A stretch of DNA of 64,000 bases from Knoellia sp031844405. Its GTDB lineage: Bacteria > Actinomycetota > Actinomycetes > Actinomycetales > Dermatophilaceae. The first letter of the stretch is position 1. Each line of letters starts with the position of its first letter. A model generated the notes under the pieces. It did not search any database, had not been told where the DNA came from, and worked only from the letters and a program-made list of their open reading frames with translations. Where the stretch lies: the NCBI GenBank assembly GCA_031844405.1, contig JAUZVC010000002.1:248001-312000 (forward strand), given 5' to 3'. This document shows positions 17,088 through 24,393 of this stretch, one piece after another. Position numbers and translations under genes: made by a program.

Positions 17088-17936
17088 GTGATCCCGCTCG
17101 TCGCCGGACCCCGCCCCCTGGTCATGGGGGTCGTCAACGTCACGCCCGACTCCTTCAGCGACGGCGGGGAGTGGTTCGAGCCCGAGGCGGCGATCGCCCA
17201 CGGACGCGAGCTCATCGCGGCCGGCGCGGACCTCATCGACGTGGGCGGCGAGTCCACCCGCCCCGGCGCCGAGCGGCCCCCGGTCGACGAGGAGCTGCGC
17301 CGGGTCGTCCCCGTCGTGCGCGCGCTGGCCGCCGAGGGTGCCGTCGTCTCCATCGACACAATGCGCGCCTCCGTCGCGGGTGCGGCGGTCGAGGCGGGTG
17401 CGGCGATCGTCAACGACGTGAGCGCGGGCCTCGCGGACGGTGACATGGCCGCGCTCGTGGCGCAGGCCGGCATACCGTTCATCGCCATGCACTGGCGCGG
17501 GCACAGCACCGAGATGCAGTCGCGAGCCGTCTACGACGACGTCGTCGACGACGTGTGCCGTGAGCTGCGCGAGCGCGTGGAGTCGTTGCAGGAGAGCGGG
17601 ATTCGCGCAGAGGACATCGTCCTCGACCCCGGGTTCGGCTTCGCCAAGACCGCGGCCCACAACTGGACCCTCCTGGGCCGACTCGACGAGGTCGTCGCGC
17701 TCGGACACCCGGTCCTCGTCGGTACGTCACGCAAGACGTTCCTCGGGCGCGTCGGCCAGCCGCCGGGCGCCGACCCGCGGCCGCCGGCCGAGCGGGATCT
17801 GGCCACGGCGGTGACGTCGTTCCACGCGGCACGCTGCGGTGCGTGGGCGGTCCGGGTGCACGACGTCGTCTCGACGACCGAGGCCCTCGATGTCGCCGAC
17901 GCCCTGCGCAGCAGCGGCACCGAGGAGGAATCATGA
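17088..17936 (+). CDS. folP: Dihydropteroate synthase
   Basis: Joins p-aminobenzoate to dihydropterin pyrophosphate; the sulfonamide target. 282 residues from GTG 17088. The diagnostic N-terminus MGVVNVTPDSFSDGG and the second pterin-binding motif DVGGESTRPGAE are intact, with SIDTMRA, NDVSAG and GTSRKTFLG further on. Its last codons overlap folB-folK (TCATGA). The AGIPF stretch at 17466 uses the rare ATA codon inside a CGGCATAC motif. Confidence 0.96.
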   Translation: MIPLVAGPRPLVMGVVNVTPDSFSDGGEWFEPEAAIAHGRELIAAGADLIDVGGESTRPGAERPPVDEELRRVVPVVRALAAEGAVVSIDTMRASVAGAAVEAGAAIVNDVSAGLADGDMAALVAQAGIPFIAMHWRGHSTEMQSRAVYDDVVDDVCRELRERVESLQESGIRAEDIVLDPGFGFAKTAAHNWTLLGRLDEVVALGHPVLVGTSRKTFLGRVGQPPGADPRPPAERDLATAVTSFHAARCGAWAVRVHDVVSTTEALDVADALRSSGTEEES

Positions 17937-18817
17937 GTGACCGGATCATCCTCAAGGGCATCTCGGCCACGGGCTACCACGGGGTGCTCGACGCCGAGAA
18001 GCGTGACGGCCAGACCTTCGTCGTCGACGTGGCGATGGAGGTCGACCTCGGCCCGGCCGGCACGAGCGACCACCTCGGCGACACGGTCAACTACGCCGAG
18101 GTGGCGGGAGACATCGTCGCGCTCATCGAGGGGGAGTCGCTCGACCTCATCGAGGCGCTCGCCGACCGCATCGCCGCCAAGGTGCTCACCCGGCCGCTCG
18201 TCGAGTCCGTCGTCGTCACCGTCCACAAGCCCCAGGCCCCGGTCGGTCACCCCTTCACCGACGTCGCGGTGACCGTCGAGCGGCTGCGCGAGACCCCGGT
18301 CGTCATCGCCATCGGCTCCAACATGGGCGAGCCGCTCGAGACGATCCAGAACGCCGTCGGCGCACTGTGGCTCGCGCTCGACCTCAAGTCGGCGTCGCGT
18401 GTCTACGAGACCGCGCCCGTCGGCGGGCCCGCCCAGTCGGCCTACCTCAACGCCGTCGTCGTCGGCACGACCTCGCTCTCGCCGCAGCGGTTGCTCCGCA
18501 CCCTCCAGGACATCGAGCTCGACCACGGCCGGGTGCGCCAGGAGCGGTGGGGCCCGCGCACTCTCGACCTCGACATCGTCCAGTACGGCGACCCCGTCTT
18601 CGACACCGACGTCCGCCTCTCGACCGAGGCGCTCACGCTGCCGCACCCGCGCGCACACGAGCGCGCCTTCGTGCTCGTCCCGTGGGCCGACGCCGACCCC
18701 GAGGCCGCGCTGCGCGTCGAGGGCCAGGTGCGGCGTGTGGCCGACCTCGCCGCCGAGGTCGGCAGCTCCGGCGTCGCCCTCGGTCCCGACGTCGACCTGC
18801 TGGAGGACGGGTGGTGA
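17933..18817 (+). CDS. folBK: Fused dihydroneopterin aldolase / HPPK (FolB-FolK)
   Basis: One uninterrupted frame of 294 residues codes for two consecutive folate enzymes. Residues 1-118 are FolB (GYHGVLDAEKRDGQTFVVDV, VNYAEVAG, KPQAPVGHPF), which cuts dihydroneopterin. Residues about 121-294 are FolK (IAIGSNMGEPLETI, ASRVYETAPVGGPAQSAYLNAV, RWGPRTLDLDIVQYG, LPHPRAHERAFVLVPWA), which pyrophosphorylates the product. The join has almost no linker. ATG 17933 follows GAGGAGG. In M. tuberculosis the two are separate genes; SulD of Streptococcus pneumoniae is a known FolB-FolK fusion. Confidence 0.93.
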   Translation: MSDRIILKGISATGYHGVLDAEKRDGQTFVVDVAMEVDLGPAGTSDHLGDTVNYAEVAGDIVALIEGESLDLIEALADRIAAKVLTRPLVESVVVTVHKPQAPVGHPFTDVAVTVERLRETPVVIAIGSNMGEPLETIQNAVGALWLALDLKSASRVYETAPVGGPAQSAYLNAVVVGTTSLSPQRLLRTLQDIELDHGRVRQERWGPRTLDLDIVQYGDPVFDTDVRLSTEALTLPHPRAHERAFVLVPWADADPEAALRVEGQVRRVADLAAEVGSSGVALGPDVDLLEDGW

Positions 18818-19269
18818 ACCGCGGCGTGCGGGCACGCGTGGCGCTGCTCGTGACCCTGCTCGTCGGCGCCGCCTCGTGGCTGCTGTGGGCCCTCGTCACC
18901 GGCGGTGGCACGCTCGTGCCCCGTCCTTCGTGGCTGGCCGCGGTGCTCCTGGCCGGCATGGCGGCCTTCGTCGCCGGGTTCGCCTGGCCCGTCCGCTCCT
19001 ACCTCGCCGGGCGCTCGACGAAGCGTCTCGACCCGATCCGTGCTGCCCGCGTCGTCGTCCTCGCGCAGGCGGCCACCCTCACCGGGGCGGCTGCCGCCGG
19101 CTGGTATGCCGGCCAGCTCGCCGTCGTCGCGAGCGACCTCTCGCTCGTTGCCAACCAGGACCGGCTCTGGCGGCTCGCGGTCCTCGTCGGTGCGGCGGTG
19201 CTGCTCGCCGCCGCCGGCTTGCTCGCCCAGTCGTGGTGCCGGGTCGACCCTCGCGACGACGAGGACTGA
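18814..19269 (+). CDS. DUF3180 membrane protein
   Basis: 151 residues, four membrane segments (about 8-26, 36-54, 75-97 and 118-138). Position directly after folK, with a GTGA overlap, is typical of the actinobacterial DUF3180 family (M. tuberculosis Rv3604c/Rv3605c neighbourhood). GTG 18811 and GTG 18814 are both possible starts; GGAGG lies 6-9 nt upstream. Function unknown; the fixed linkage suggests a role tied to folate or simply conserved gene order. Confidence 0.85.
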   Translation: MNRGVRARVALLVTLLVGAASWLLWALVTGGGTLVPRPSWLAAVLLAGMAAFVAGFAWPVRSYLAGRSTKRLDPIRAARVVVLAQAATLTGAAAAGWYAGQLAVVASDLSLVANQDRLWRLAVLVGAAVLLAAAGLLAQSWCRVDPRDDED

Positions 19270-19280
19270 CCGCCACACCC

Positions 19281-19356
19281 CGACTTATTGCCAGTTCCAG
19301 CGCGCTGGAACTGGCAATAAGACGGAGGGTGTGGCGCTGGAACTGGCAATAAGTCG
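19281..19356. repeat. Three-armed inverted repeat of the CGACTKATTGC family (copy 3)
   Basis: Left arm 19281-19303 matches perfectly (23 bp) the right arm 19334-19356. An extra right arm forms a 38-bp perfect palindrome with the left arm (19284-19321). Only one hairpin can form at a time. It lies between the convergent DUF3180 and nuoD genes, 12 nt from each stop. Confidence 0.85.
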
Positions 19357-19367
19357 GACGTGCGGGG

Positions 19368-20558
19368 CTACTTGTCGACGTCGCCGACGACGAAGAAGGT
19401 CGAGCCGAGGATCGCCACCATGTCGGACACGAGGGTCCCCGGCAGCAGCTCGGTGAGCACCTGGACGTTGTTGAACGACGCCGAGCGCAGCTTGAGCCGC
19501 CACGGCGTCTTCTCACCCCGGGAGACGAGGTAGTAGCCGTTGAACCCGAGGGGGTTCTCGGTGGCGACGTAGGTCTCGCCCTCGGGGACCTTGAGCACCT
19601 TGGGCAGCCGCTGGTTCACCGGCCCGGCCGCCATGGACCCGAGCACCGAGAGGCAGTGCTCGACGAGGTCGAGGCTCACGTGCACCTGCTCCAGCAGCAC
19701 CTCGAGGCGCGAGAGGCAGTCGCCCGCGGTTCGGGTCACGACCCGGCCCGGGCCGTCCTCGCCGAAGAGCTCGGCATAGGCGAGGTAGGGCGCGTCGCGC
19801 CGCAGGTCCACGTCGAGTCCGGAGGCGCGCGCGATGGGTCCGGAGACGCCGTACTGCTGCACCGTCGCGACATCCAGCACACCGACGCCACGGGTGCGGG
19901 CGGTGAGGATCTCGTTGCCGACGAGCATCGACTCGAGGTCGGGCAGACGCCGGCGCACGGCGGCGACCGCGTCGTCGACCCTTCCCAGCCAGCCCGCGGG
20001 CACGTCCTCCTTGAGGCCGCCGACGCGGTTGAACATGTAGTGCATCCGCCCGCCGGACGCCTCCTCCATGACCGCCTGGAGCTCCTCGCGCTCGCGGAAC
20101 GCATAGAACACCGGCGTGATCGCGCCGAGCTCGAGGGGGTAGGACCCGAGGAACATGAGGTGGTTGAGCACCCGGTTGAGCTCGGCGAGCATCGTGCGCA
20201 GCCACACCGCACGCTCGGGCACCTCCATGCCGAGCATCTCCTCGACCGCGAGGACGACGCCGAGCTCGTTGGCAAAGGCGCTGAGCCAGTCGTGGCGGTT
20301 GGCGAGGACGATGATCTGGCGGTAGTCGCGCACCTCGAAGAGCTTCTCGGCGCCGCGGTGCATGTAGCCGATGATCGGCTCGGCCCGCACGATCCGCTCG
20401 CCGTCGAGGGTGAGGCGCAGGCGCAGGACACCGTGCGTCGCGGGGTGCTGCGGCCCGATGTTGAGCACCATGTCTGCCGTCGCGAGGCCACCGGCGCCGA
20501 CGGCGACGGTCGTCGTCTGCGTCGGCGCGCTCGTGGGCGCGCCCGTCGGCTCAGGCAT
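19368..20558 (-). CDS. nuoD: NADH-quinone oxidoreductase subunit D, encoded apart from the other nuo genes
   Basis: 49-kDa/NDUFS2 homologue, 396 residues. Conserved blocks are all present: GPQHPATHGVLRLRLTLDGE, IIGYMHRGAEKL, ELGVVLAVEEMLGMEVPERA, LNHLMFLGSYPLELGA, GGRMHYMFNRVGGLKEDVP and the C-terminal LPGTLVSDMVAILGSTFFVVGDVDK, which matches the quinone-site end of the family. Arg68 in YMHRGAEK aligns with Arg85 of mature bovine NDUFS2. No other complex I gene lies nearby, so this is an orphan copy or a displaced single copy. It overlaps by 8 nt the upstream methyltransferase gene and ends at the three-armed repeat. Confidence 0.92.
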   Translation of the reverse strand: MPEPTGAPTSAPTQTTTVAVGAGGLATADMVLNIGPQHPATHGVLRLRLTLDGERIVRAEPIIGYMHRGAEKLFEVRDYRQIIVLANRHDWLSAFANELGVVLAVEEMLGMEVPERAVWLRTMLAELNRVLNHLMFLGSYPLELGAITPVFYAFREREELQAVMEEASGGRMHYMFNRVGGLKEDVPAGWLGRVDDAVAAVRRRLPDLESMLVGNEILTARTRGVGVLDVATVQQYGVSGPIARASGLDVDLRRDAPYLAYAELFGEDGPGRVVTRTAGDCLSRLEVLLEQVHVSLDLVEHCLSVLGSMAAGPVNQRLPKVLKVPEGETYVATENPLGFNGYYLVSRGEKTPWRLKLRSASFNNVQVLTELLPGTLVSDMVAILGSTFFVVGDVDK

Positions 20559-21501
20559 GGCCCCGAGTATGCCGCGTCATCGCCCAGGAGAACCCGCCCA
20601 GCCCGCGCGCGTCGGTGAGTGCGGCGACGGTCGACGAGCGAGCCAGCGCCCTCACGTACCCGAGCGGGTCGGACGTGGCCATGGCGTGCTCCGGCGACGC
20701 GGCCGTGATGCCGAGACGGTGGAGCACCTCGCGCTGGGTGACGACCTCGTCGGCCCCCAGCGAGTCGGTCGCGACATGCGCCGTGAGGTCGCGGCGTCCG
20801 TCCGGAACCGCCTCGGTGACCTGCCCCTCCCTGTATGCCGTGAGCGTCCCCTGCGCGGGCCGCGTCGTCCGCGTGTGGCCGTAGTCCACGGCGACGGTGA
20901 GGCCCGAAGTGCTGCGGGACACCAGCTCCCGCCAGGCGAGGTCCCGTGCGAGCCCGACCTCGACCCGGTCGCCCGGCGCCACGGCCGGCCACCAGGCGTC
21001 GGCCCACGCGCGGTCGTCGCCACCGAGCTCGGCGCCCAGCGACTCGGTCCCGTCGTCGTCGACGAGGACCTCCCGCAGCACACCGTCGTCGTCGACCTGC
21101 GCCACGGTGCACGGCACGACGTCGAGCCACTCGTGGGCGAGGACGAGGGCGTCGAGGTCGCGCAGGTCGTCGGGCAGCGAGGAGCCGCCGGGGGAGCGCA
21201 GCCACGTGACGGCGTCCGGCAGCCCGCCCGGTCGCTCGACGACGTCGACCCCGACGAGCTCGAGGTCCGGGCGCGTGTCGTGGAGGTGCGCGAGCAGCTC
21301 GCCGCGCCCGCACGCGAGGTCGACGACACGGCATACGCCGGCGTCGTCCGCGAGGCGACCCACGACCTCGGCGAGGCCCCCCCCGAGGGGGCCGTGCGCC
21401 GACGTCGTGAAGTGACCGGCCGGACCCTCGTCGCGGCGGTAGAAGCCGTGGGGCCCGTAGAGCGCGTCCCACCACGCGTCACGCCAGGGTCGAGGGCTCA
21501 C
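20551..21501 (-). CDS. SAM-dependent methyltransferase, MidA/NDUFAF7 family
   Basis: 316 residues. The SAM motif VVDLACGRGELL near residue 60, the preceding HFTTSAHGPLGGGLAEVV, ANE-like AHEWLDVVPC and VAVDYGHTR match the MidA/NDUFAF7 (Methyltransf_28) family. In mitochondria NDUFAF7 dimethylates an arginine of NDUFS2, the NuoD homologue; here the gene directly precedes nuoD and overlaps it by 8 nt. A protein-arginine methyltransferase acting on the co-encoded NuoD is therefore the best guess. The start GTG 21501 lies 6 nt after a TAGGTT box, so translation is likely leaderless. Confidence 0.82.
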   Translation of the reverse strand: MSPRPWRDAWWDALYGPHGFYRRDEGPAGHFTTSAHGPLGGGLAEVVGRLADDAGVCRVVDLACGRGELLAHLHDTRPDLELVGVDVVERPGGLPDAVTWLRSPGGSSLPDDLRDLDALVLAHEWLDVVPCTVAQVDDDGVLREVLVDDDGTESLGAELGGDDRAWADAWWPAVAPGDRVEVGLARDLAWRELVSRSTSGLTVAVDYGHTRTTRPAQGTLTAYREGQVTEAVPDGRRDLTAHVATDSLGADEVVTQREVLHRLGITAASPEHAMATSDPLGYVRALARSSTVAALTDARGLGGFSWAMTRHTRGHA

Positions 21502-21507
21502 CCCCGC

Positions 21508-21513
21508 AACCTA
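21508..21513 (-). promoter_or_regulatory. Leaderless -10 box (TAGGTT) of the methyltransferase-nuoD operon
   Basis: Minus-strand TAGGTT is followed by 6 nt and the GTG start at 21501. The plus-strand gene at 21565 is divergent, so both promoters share 60 bp. Confidence 0.6.
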
Positions 21514-21564
21514 CGGCAGCAAAAGCGTTCGCGTCGCGAGCCGTCGGACGGCACACTCGATGCA

Positions 21565-22065
21565 GTGAAAGCCCTCACCGAGAACGAGATCCGCGCCGGC
21601 TTCGTCAACGCCTCCAAGCGGGAGGCGGGTCAGGCGAGCCTGCCGGACCTGGCCGCACTCGACTGGGAGCGGCTCGACTACCTGGGCTGGCGCGACAGCA
21701 AGCGGCCGCTGGGCTATGCCGTCGTCCTCGTCGACGACGAGCCGCGCGGCATCGTCCTGCGCGCCGCGCCGCCGCCGACCGCGCTCGCCGGCCGCCGTCG
21801 CAGCGCCATCTGCGCGTGGTGCGAGGACCCGCTCGAGACCCAGGACGTGAGCCTCTGGGTCGCGAAGCGCTCGGGCGCCGAGGGCCGCAAGGGCGACACG
21901 GTGGGCACGCTCATCTGCACGGAGTTCGTGTGCTCGGCCAACGTGCGGCGCAAGCCGACCTTCGCCGAGCTCGGCTCGAACGACCCCGGTGCCCGGGAGC
22001 AGTTCATCGAGCGGCGGGTCGCCGGGCTCCGCGACCGGTCGGCGAGGTTCGTCGCGCAGGTCTGA
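21565..22065 (+). CDS. FBP domain protein (FusB-like, elongation factor G-binding zinc protein)
   Basis: 166 residues. The C-terminal treble-clef zinc site is visible as C83, C86 (ICAWCEDP) and C118, C123 (ICTEFVCS). The N-terminal EIRAGFVNASKREAG matches the FBP/FusB family, whose staphylococcal members bind EF-G and free stalled ribosomes from fusidic acid; most actinobacterial members are uncharacterised. The GTG at 21565 lies 7 nt after a weak -10-like CACACT (21552-21557). It is likely a translation factor-related protein; drug resistance is not implied. Confidence 0.8.
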   Translation: MKALTENEIRAGFVNASKREAGQASLPDLAALDWERLDYLGWRDSKRPLGYAVVLVDDEPRGIVLRAAPPPTALAGRRRSAICAWCEDPLETQDVSLWVAKRSGAEGRKGDTVGTLICTEFVCSANVRRKPTFAELGSNDPGAREQFIERRVAGLRDRSARFVAQV

Positions 22066-22070
22066 GGGCT

Positions 22071-22076
22071 TAGGTT
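22071..22076 (+). promoter_or_regulatory. Leaderless -10 box (TAGGTT) of the DUF2520 gene
   Basis: TAGGTT ends 7 nt before GTG 22084, which selects that start over one at 22075 inside the box-to-start gap. Confidence 0.6.
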
Positions 22077-22083
22077 GGGGCAC

Positions 22084-22989
22084 GTGAGTTCAGGCGAGCA
22101 CCCCGCACGGTTGTCGGTCGGCATCATCGGGGCCGGTCGCGTGGGTGCCGTCCTCGGTGCCGCCCTCGCCCGCGCGGGGCACCGCATCCAGGCCGCGTAT
22201 GCCGTGAGCGCCGAGAGCCGCGGACGTGCCGCCGCGCTCCTGCCGGGAGTGCCGCTCAGGGAGATCCCCGATGTCATCGACGGCGCCGACCTCGTGCTCC
22301 TCGCCGTGCCGGACGACGCGCTGCCCGAGCTGGTGGCGGGGCTGGTGGCCACGGACACGTGGCAGGCCGGCCAGATCGTCGTCCACACGAGCGGTCGCTT
22401 CGGTGCGGAGGTCCTGCGACCCGCGATGTCGGCCCACATCCTGCCCGTGGCGATCCACCCGGCGATGACCTTCACCGGGACCGCGCTCGACCTCGGGCGG
22501 CTCGAGGAGTGCGCCTTCGGGGTCACCGGTCCGGACGCCCTGCGGCCCATGGCCGAGGCGCTCGTCGTCGAGATGGGTGGCGAGCCGGTGTGGGTCGCCG
22601 AGGACCAGCGGGCGGCCTACCACGCGGCCCTGGCGCACGGGTCGAACCACCTCGTCACCCTTGTCGCACAGGCGATGGAGGTCCTCACGGCCGCCGGCGT
22701 CGAGCAGCCGCGCAGCGTCCTCGGACCGCTTGCCCGGGCAGCGCTCGACAACGCGCTGCGGCTGGGTGACGCAGCCCTCACCGGGCCGGTCGCCCGGGGT
22801 GATGTGAGTACCGTGGGCACGCACCTGCGCGAGCTCGACCGGATCTCGCCCGAGATCAGGACGACCTACGTCGCCCTGGCCCGCGCCACCGCGGTGCGCG
22901 CGCTCGAGAGCGGGCGGCTCCAGCCGTCGGCCGCCGAGCCCTTGCTCGACACCCTCGCCGACCAGGAGCCCCAGGAGCCGACACCGTGA
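22084..22989 (+). CDS. Rossmann-fold protein with DUF2520 domain
   Basis: 301 residues. The N-terminal GIIGAGRVGAVLGAALARAGH is a dinucleotide-binding motif; the rest (LLAVPDDALPELV, HTSGRFGAEVL, HPAMTFTG, AYHAALAHGSNHLVTL) matches the Rossmann-like/DUF2520 family that always precedes panC in actinobacteria (M. tuberculosis Rv3603c). It may be a ketopantoate reductase-like enzyme supplying pantoate, but this is unproven. The stop overlaps the panC GTG (GTGA). Leaderless start inferred from the box at 22071. Confidence 0.85.
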   Translation: MSSGEHPARLSVGIIGAGRVGAVLGAALARAGHRIQAAYAVSAESRGRAAALLPGVPLREIPDVIDGADLVLLAVPDDALPELVAGLVATDTWQAGQIVVHTSGRFGAEVLRPAMSAHILPVAIHPAMTFTGTALDLGRLEECAFGVTGPDALRPMAEALVVEMGGEPVWVAEDQRAAYHAALAHGSNHLVTLVAQAMEVLTAAGVEQPRSVLGPLARAALDNALRLGDAALTGPVARGDVSTVGTHLRELDRISPEIRTTYVALARATAVRALESGRLQPSAAEPLLDTLADQEPQEPTP

Positions 22990-23939
22990 CCGACATCGCC
23001 ACCTCCACCGCGACGTCCTCGGCGACGCCGGTCGTCGCGAGCACCCGCGACGAGATGCGAGCCGCCCGCGCCGCCCTCCCGGGCAGCGACGTCGCCGTCG
23101 TCATGACGATGGGGGCGCTCCACGAGGGCCACGCCGAGCTCATCCGCGAGGCGCGTCGCGCGGCCGAGCACGTCATCCTCACGATCTTCCTCAACCCGCT
23201 GCAGTTCGGGCCCAAGGAGGACCTGTCCCGCTACCCGCGGACCTTCGACGACGACATGCGGATCGCGACCGCCGAGGGCGTCGACATCGTCTTCGCACCG
23301 ACCCCGGACGTCGTCTACCCCGACGGCGACCCCGGCGTCCGCATCTCCGCCGGCCCGCTCGGCGACGTCCTCGAGGGCAAGTCGCGCCCCGGCCACTTCG
23401 ACGGTGTCGTCACCGTCGTCGGCAAGCTGCTCCACCTCACCGGTGCCCGTCGCGCCTTCTTCGGCCAGAAGGACGCCCAGCAGCTCCTCCTCATCCGTCG
23501 CATGGTGCGCGACCTCGACTTCCCGGTCGAGGTCGTCTCCGTGCCGACGGTGCGGGAGGAGGACGGTCTCGCGCTCAGCAGCCGCAACACCTACCTCACG
23601 CCCTCGGACCGCGAGGTCGCGCTCTGCCTGAGCCGCGCGCTGGCGGCGGGAGCCGACCAGGCGGCATACGGGCCCTCGGCCATCCGGCGTGCGGCCCGCG
23701 AGGTCCTCGTCGAGGAGCCGCTGGCCCTCGTCGACTACCTCGTCCTCGTCCACCCGAGCACGCTCCAGGACGTGCCGGAGTGGTACCGCGGCGAGGCGCT
23801 GCTCGCCGTCGCCGCCCGCGTCGGCACGACCCGGCTCATCGACAACACCCCGATCCTCGTCGGACCGGGCGGTGGCAGACTCGACGTGTTCTCGCAGCCC
23901 GACTCCGGCAGCATCCCCGCCCGACCGGCCGCCGGCTGA
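22986..23939 (+). CDS. panC: Pantothenate synthetase
   Basis: ATP-dependent condensation of pantoate and beta-alanine. 317 residues from GTG 22986. The HIGH-like motif LHEGH, FLNPLQFGPKEDLSRYPR, GKSRPGHFDGVVTVVGKLL, FGQKDAQQLLLIRRMVRDL and the KMSKS-like LALSSRNTYL are all intact. The N-terminal ~17 residues are Thr/Ser/Ala-rich and extra. Followed by panD. Confidence 0.96.
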   Translation: MTDIATSTATSSATPVVASTRDEMRAARAALPGSDVAVVMTMGALHEGHAELIREARRAAEHVILTIFLNPLQFGPKEDLSRYPRTFDDDMRIATAEGVDIVFAPTPDVVYPDGDPGVRISAGPLGDVLEGKSRPGHFDGVVTVVGKLLHLTGARRAFFGQKDAQQLLLIRRMVRDLDFPVEVVSVPTVREEDGLALSSRNTYLTPSDREVALCLSRALAAGADQAAYGPSAIRRAAREVLVEEPLALVDYLVLVHPSTLQDVPEWYRGEALLAVAARVGTTRLIDNTPILVGPGGGRLDVFSQPDSGSIPARPAAG

Positions 23940-23967
23940 CCGGCACCTCGACCAGGAGCCTCCTCCC

Positions 23968-24393
23968 ATGTACCGCTACATGCTGCACAGCAAGATCCAC
24001 CGGGCGACGGTCACCCAGGCCGACCTGCACTACGTCGGCTCGCTGACGATCGACATGGACCTCATGGACGCGGCCGACCTGCTGCCGGGGCAGCAGGTCG
24101 ACGTCGTCGACGTCGACAACGGCAACCGGCTCACGACCTACGCCATCGAGGGCGAGCGCGGCTCGGGCATCCTCTGCATCAACGGCGCGGCGGCCAGGCT
24201 CATCAGCCCCGGCGACACCGTCATCATCATCGCCTACGCCTCGATGTCCGACGAGGACGCCCGAACGCACGACCCCAACGTCGTGTTCGTCGACAAGGAC
24301 AACAGGATCATCGAGGTCGGCGACGACGCGGGTGACGTGCCCGAGGGCTACGGCCTCAGCACGTCGGCCGTGACGAAGCGCTCGCACGGGTGA
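23968..24393 (+). CDS. panD: Aspartate 1-decarboxylase precursor
   Basis: Makes beta-alanine from aspartate; pyruvoyl enzyme. 141 residues from ATG 23968 with AGGAG upstream. The self-cleavage site is Gly24-Ser25 in HYVGSLTID; the active-site Lys9 (SKIHRATVT) and the NGAAARL loop are present. Overlaps the nadB GTG by 4 bases, linking pantothenate and NAD genes in one transcript. Confidence 0.96.
   Translation: MYRYMLHSKIHRATVTQADLHYVGSLTIDMDLMDAADLLPGQQVDVVDVDNGNRLTTYAIEGERGSGILCINGAAARLISPGDTVIIIAYASMSDEDARTHDPNVVFVDKDNRIIEVGDDAGDVPEGYGLSTSAVTKRSHG

Noticed and set aside
22075..22083. Upstream GTG start for the DUF2520 gene
   Set aside because: It would lie within the gap between the TAGGTT box and GTG 22084; the leaderless spacing favours 22084.
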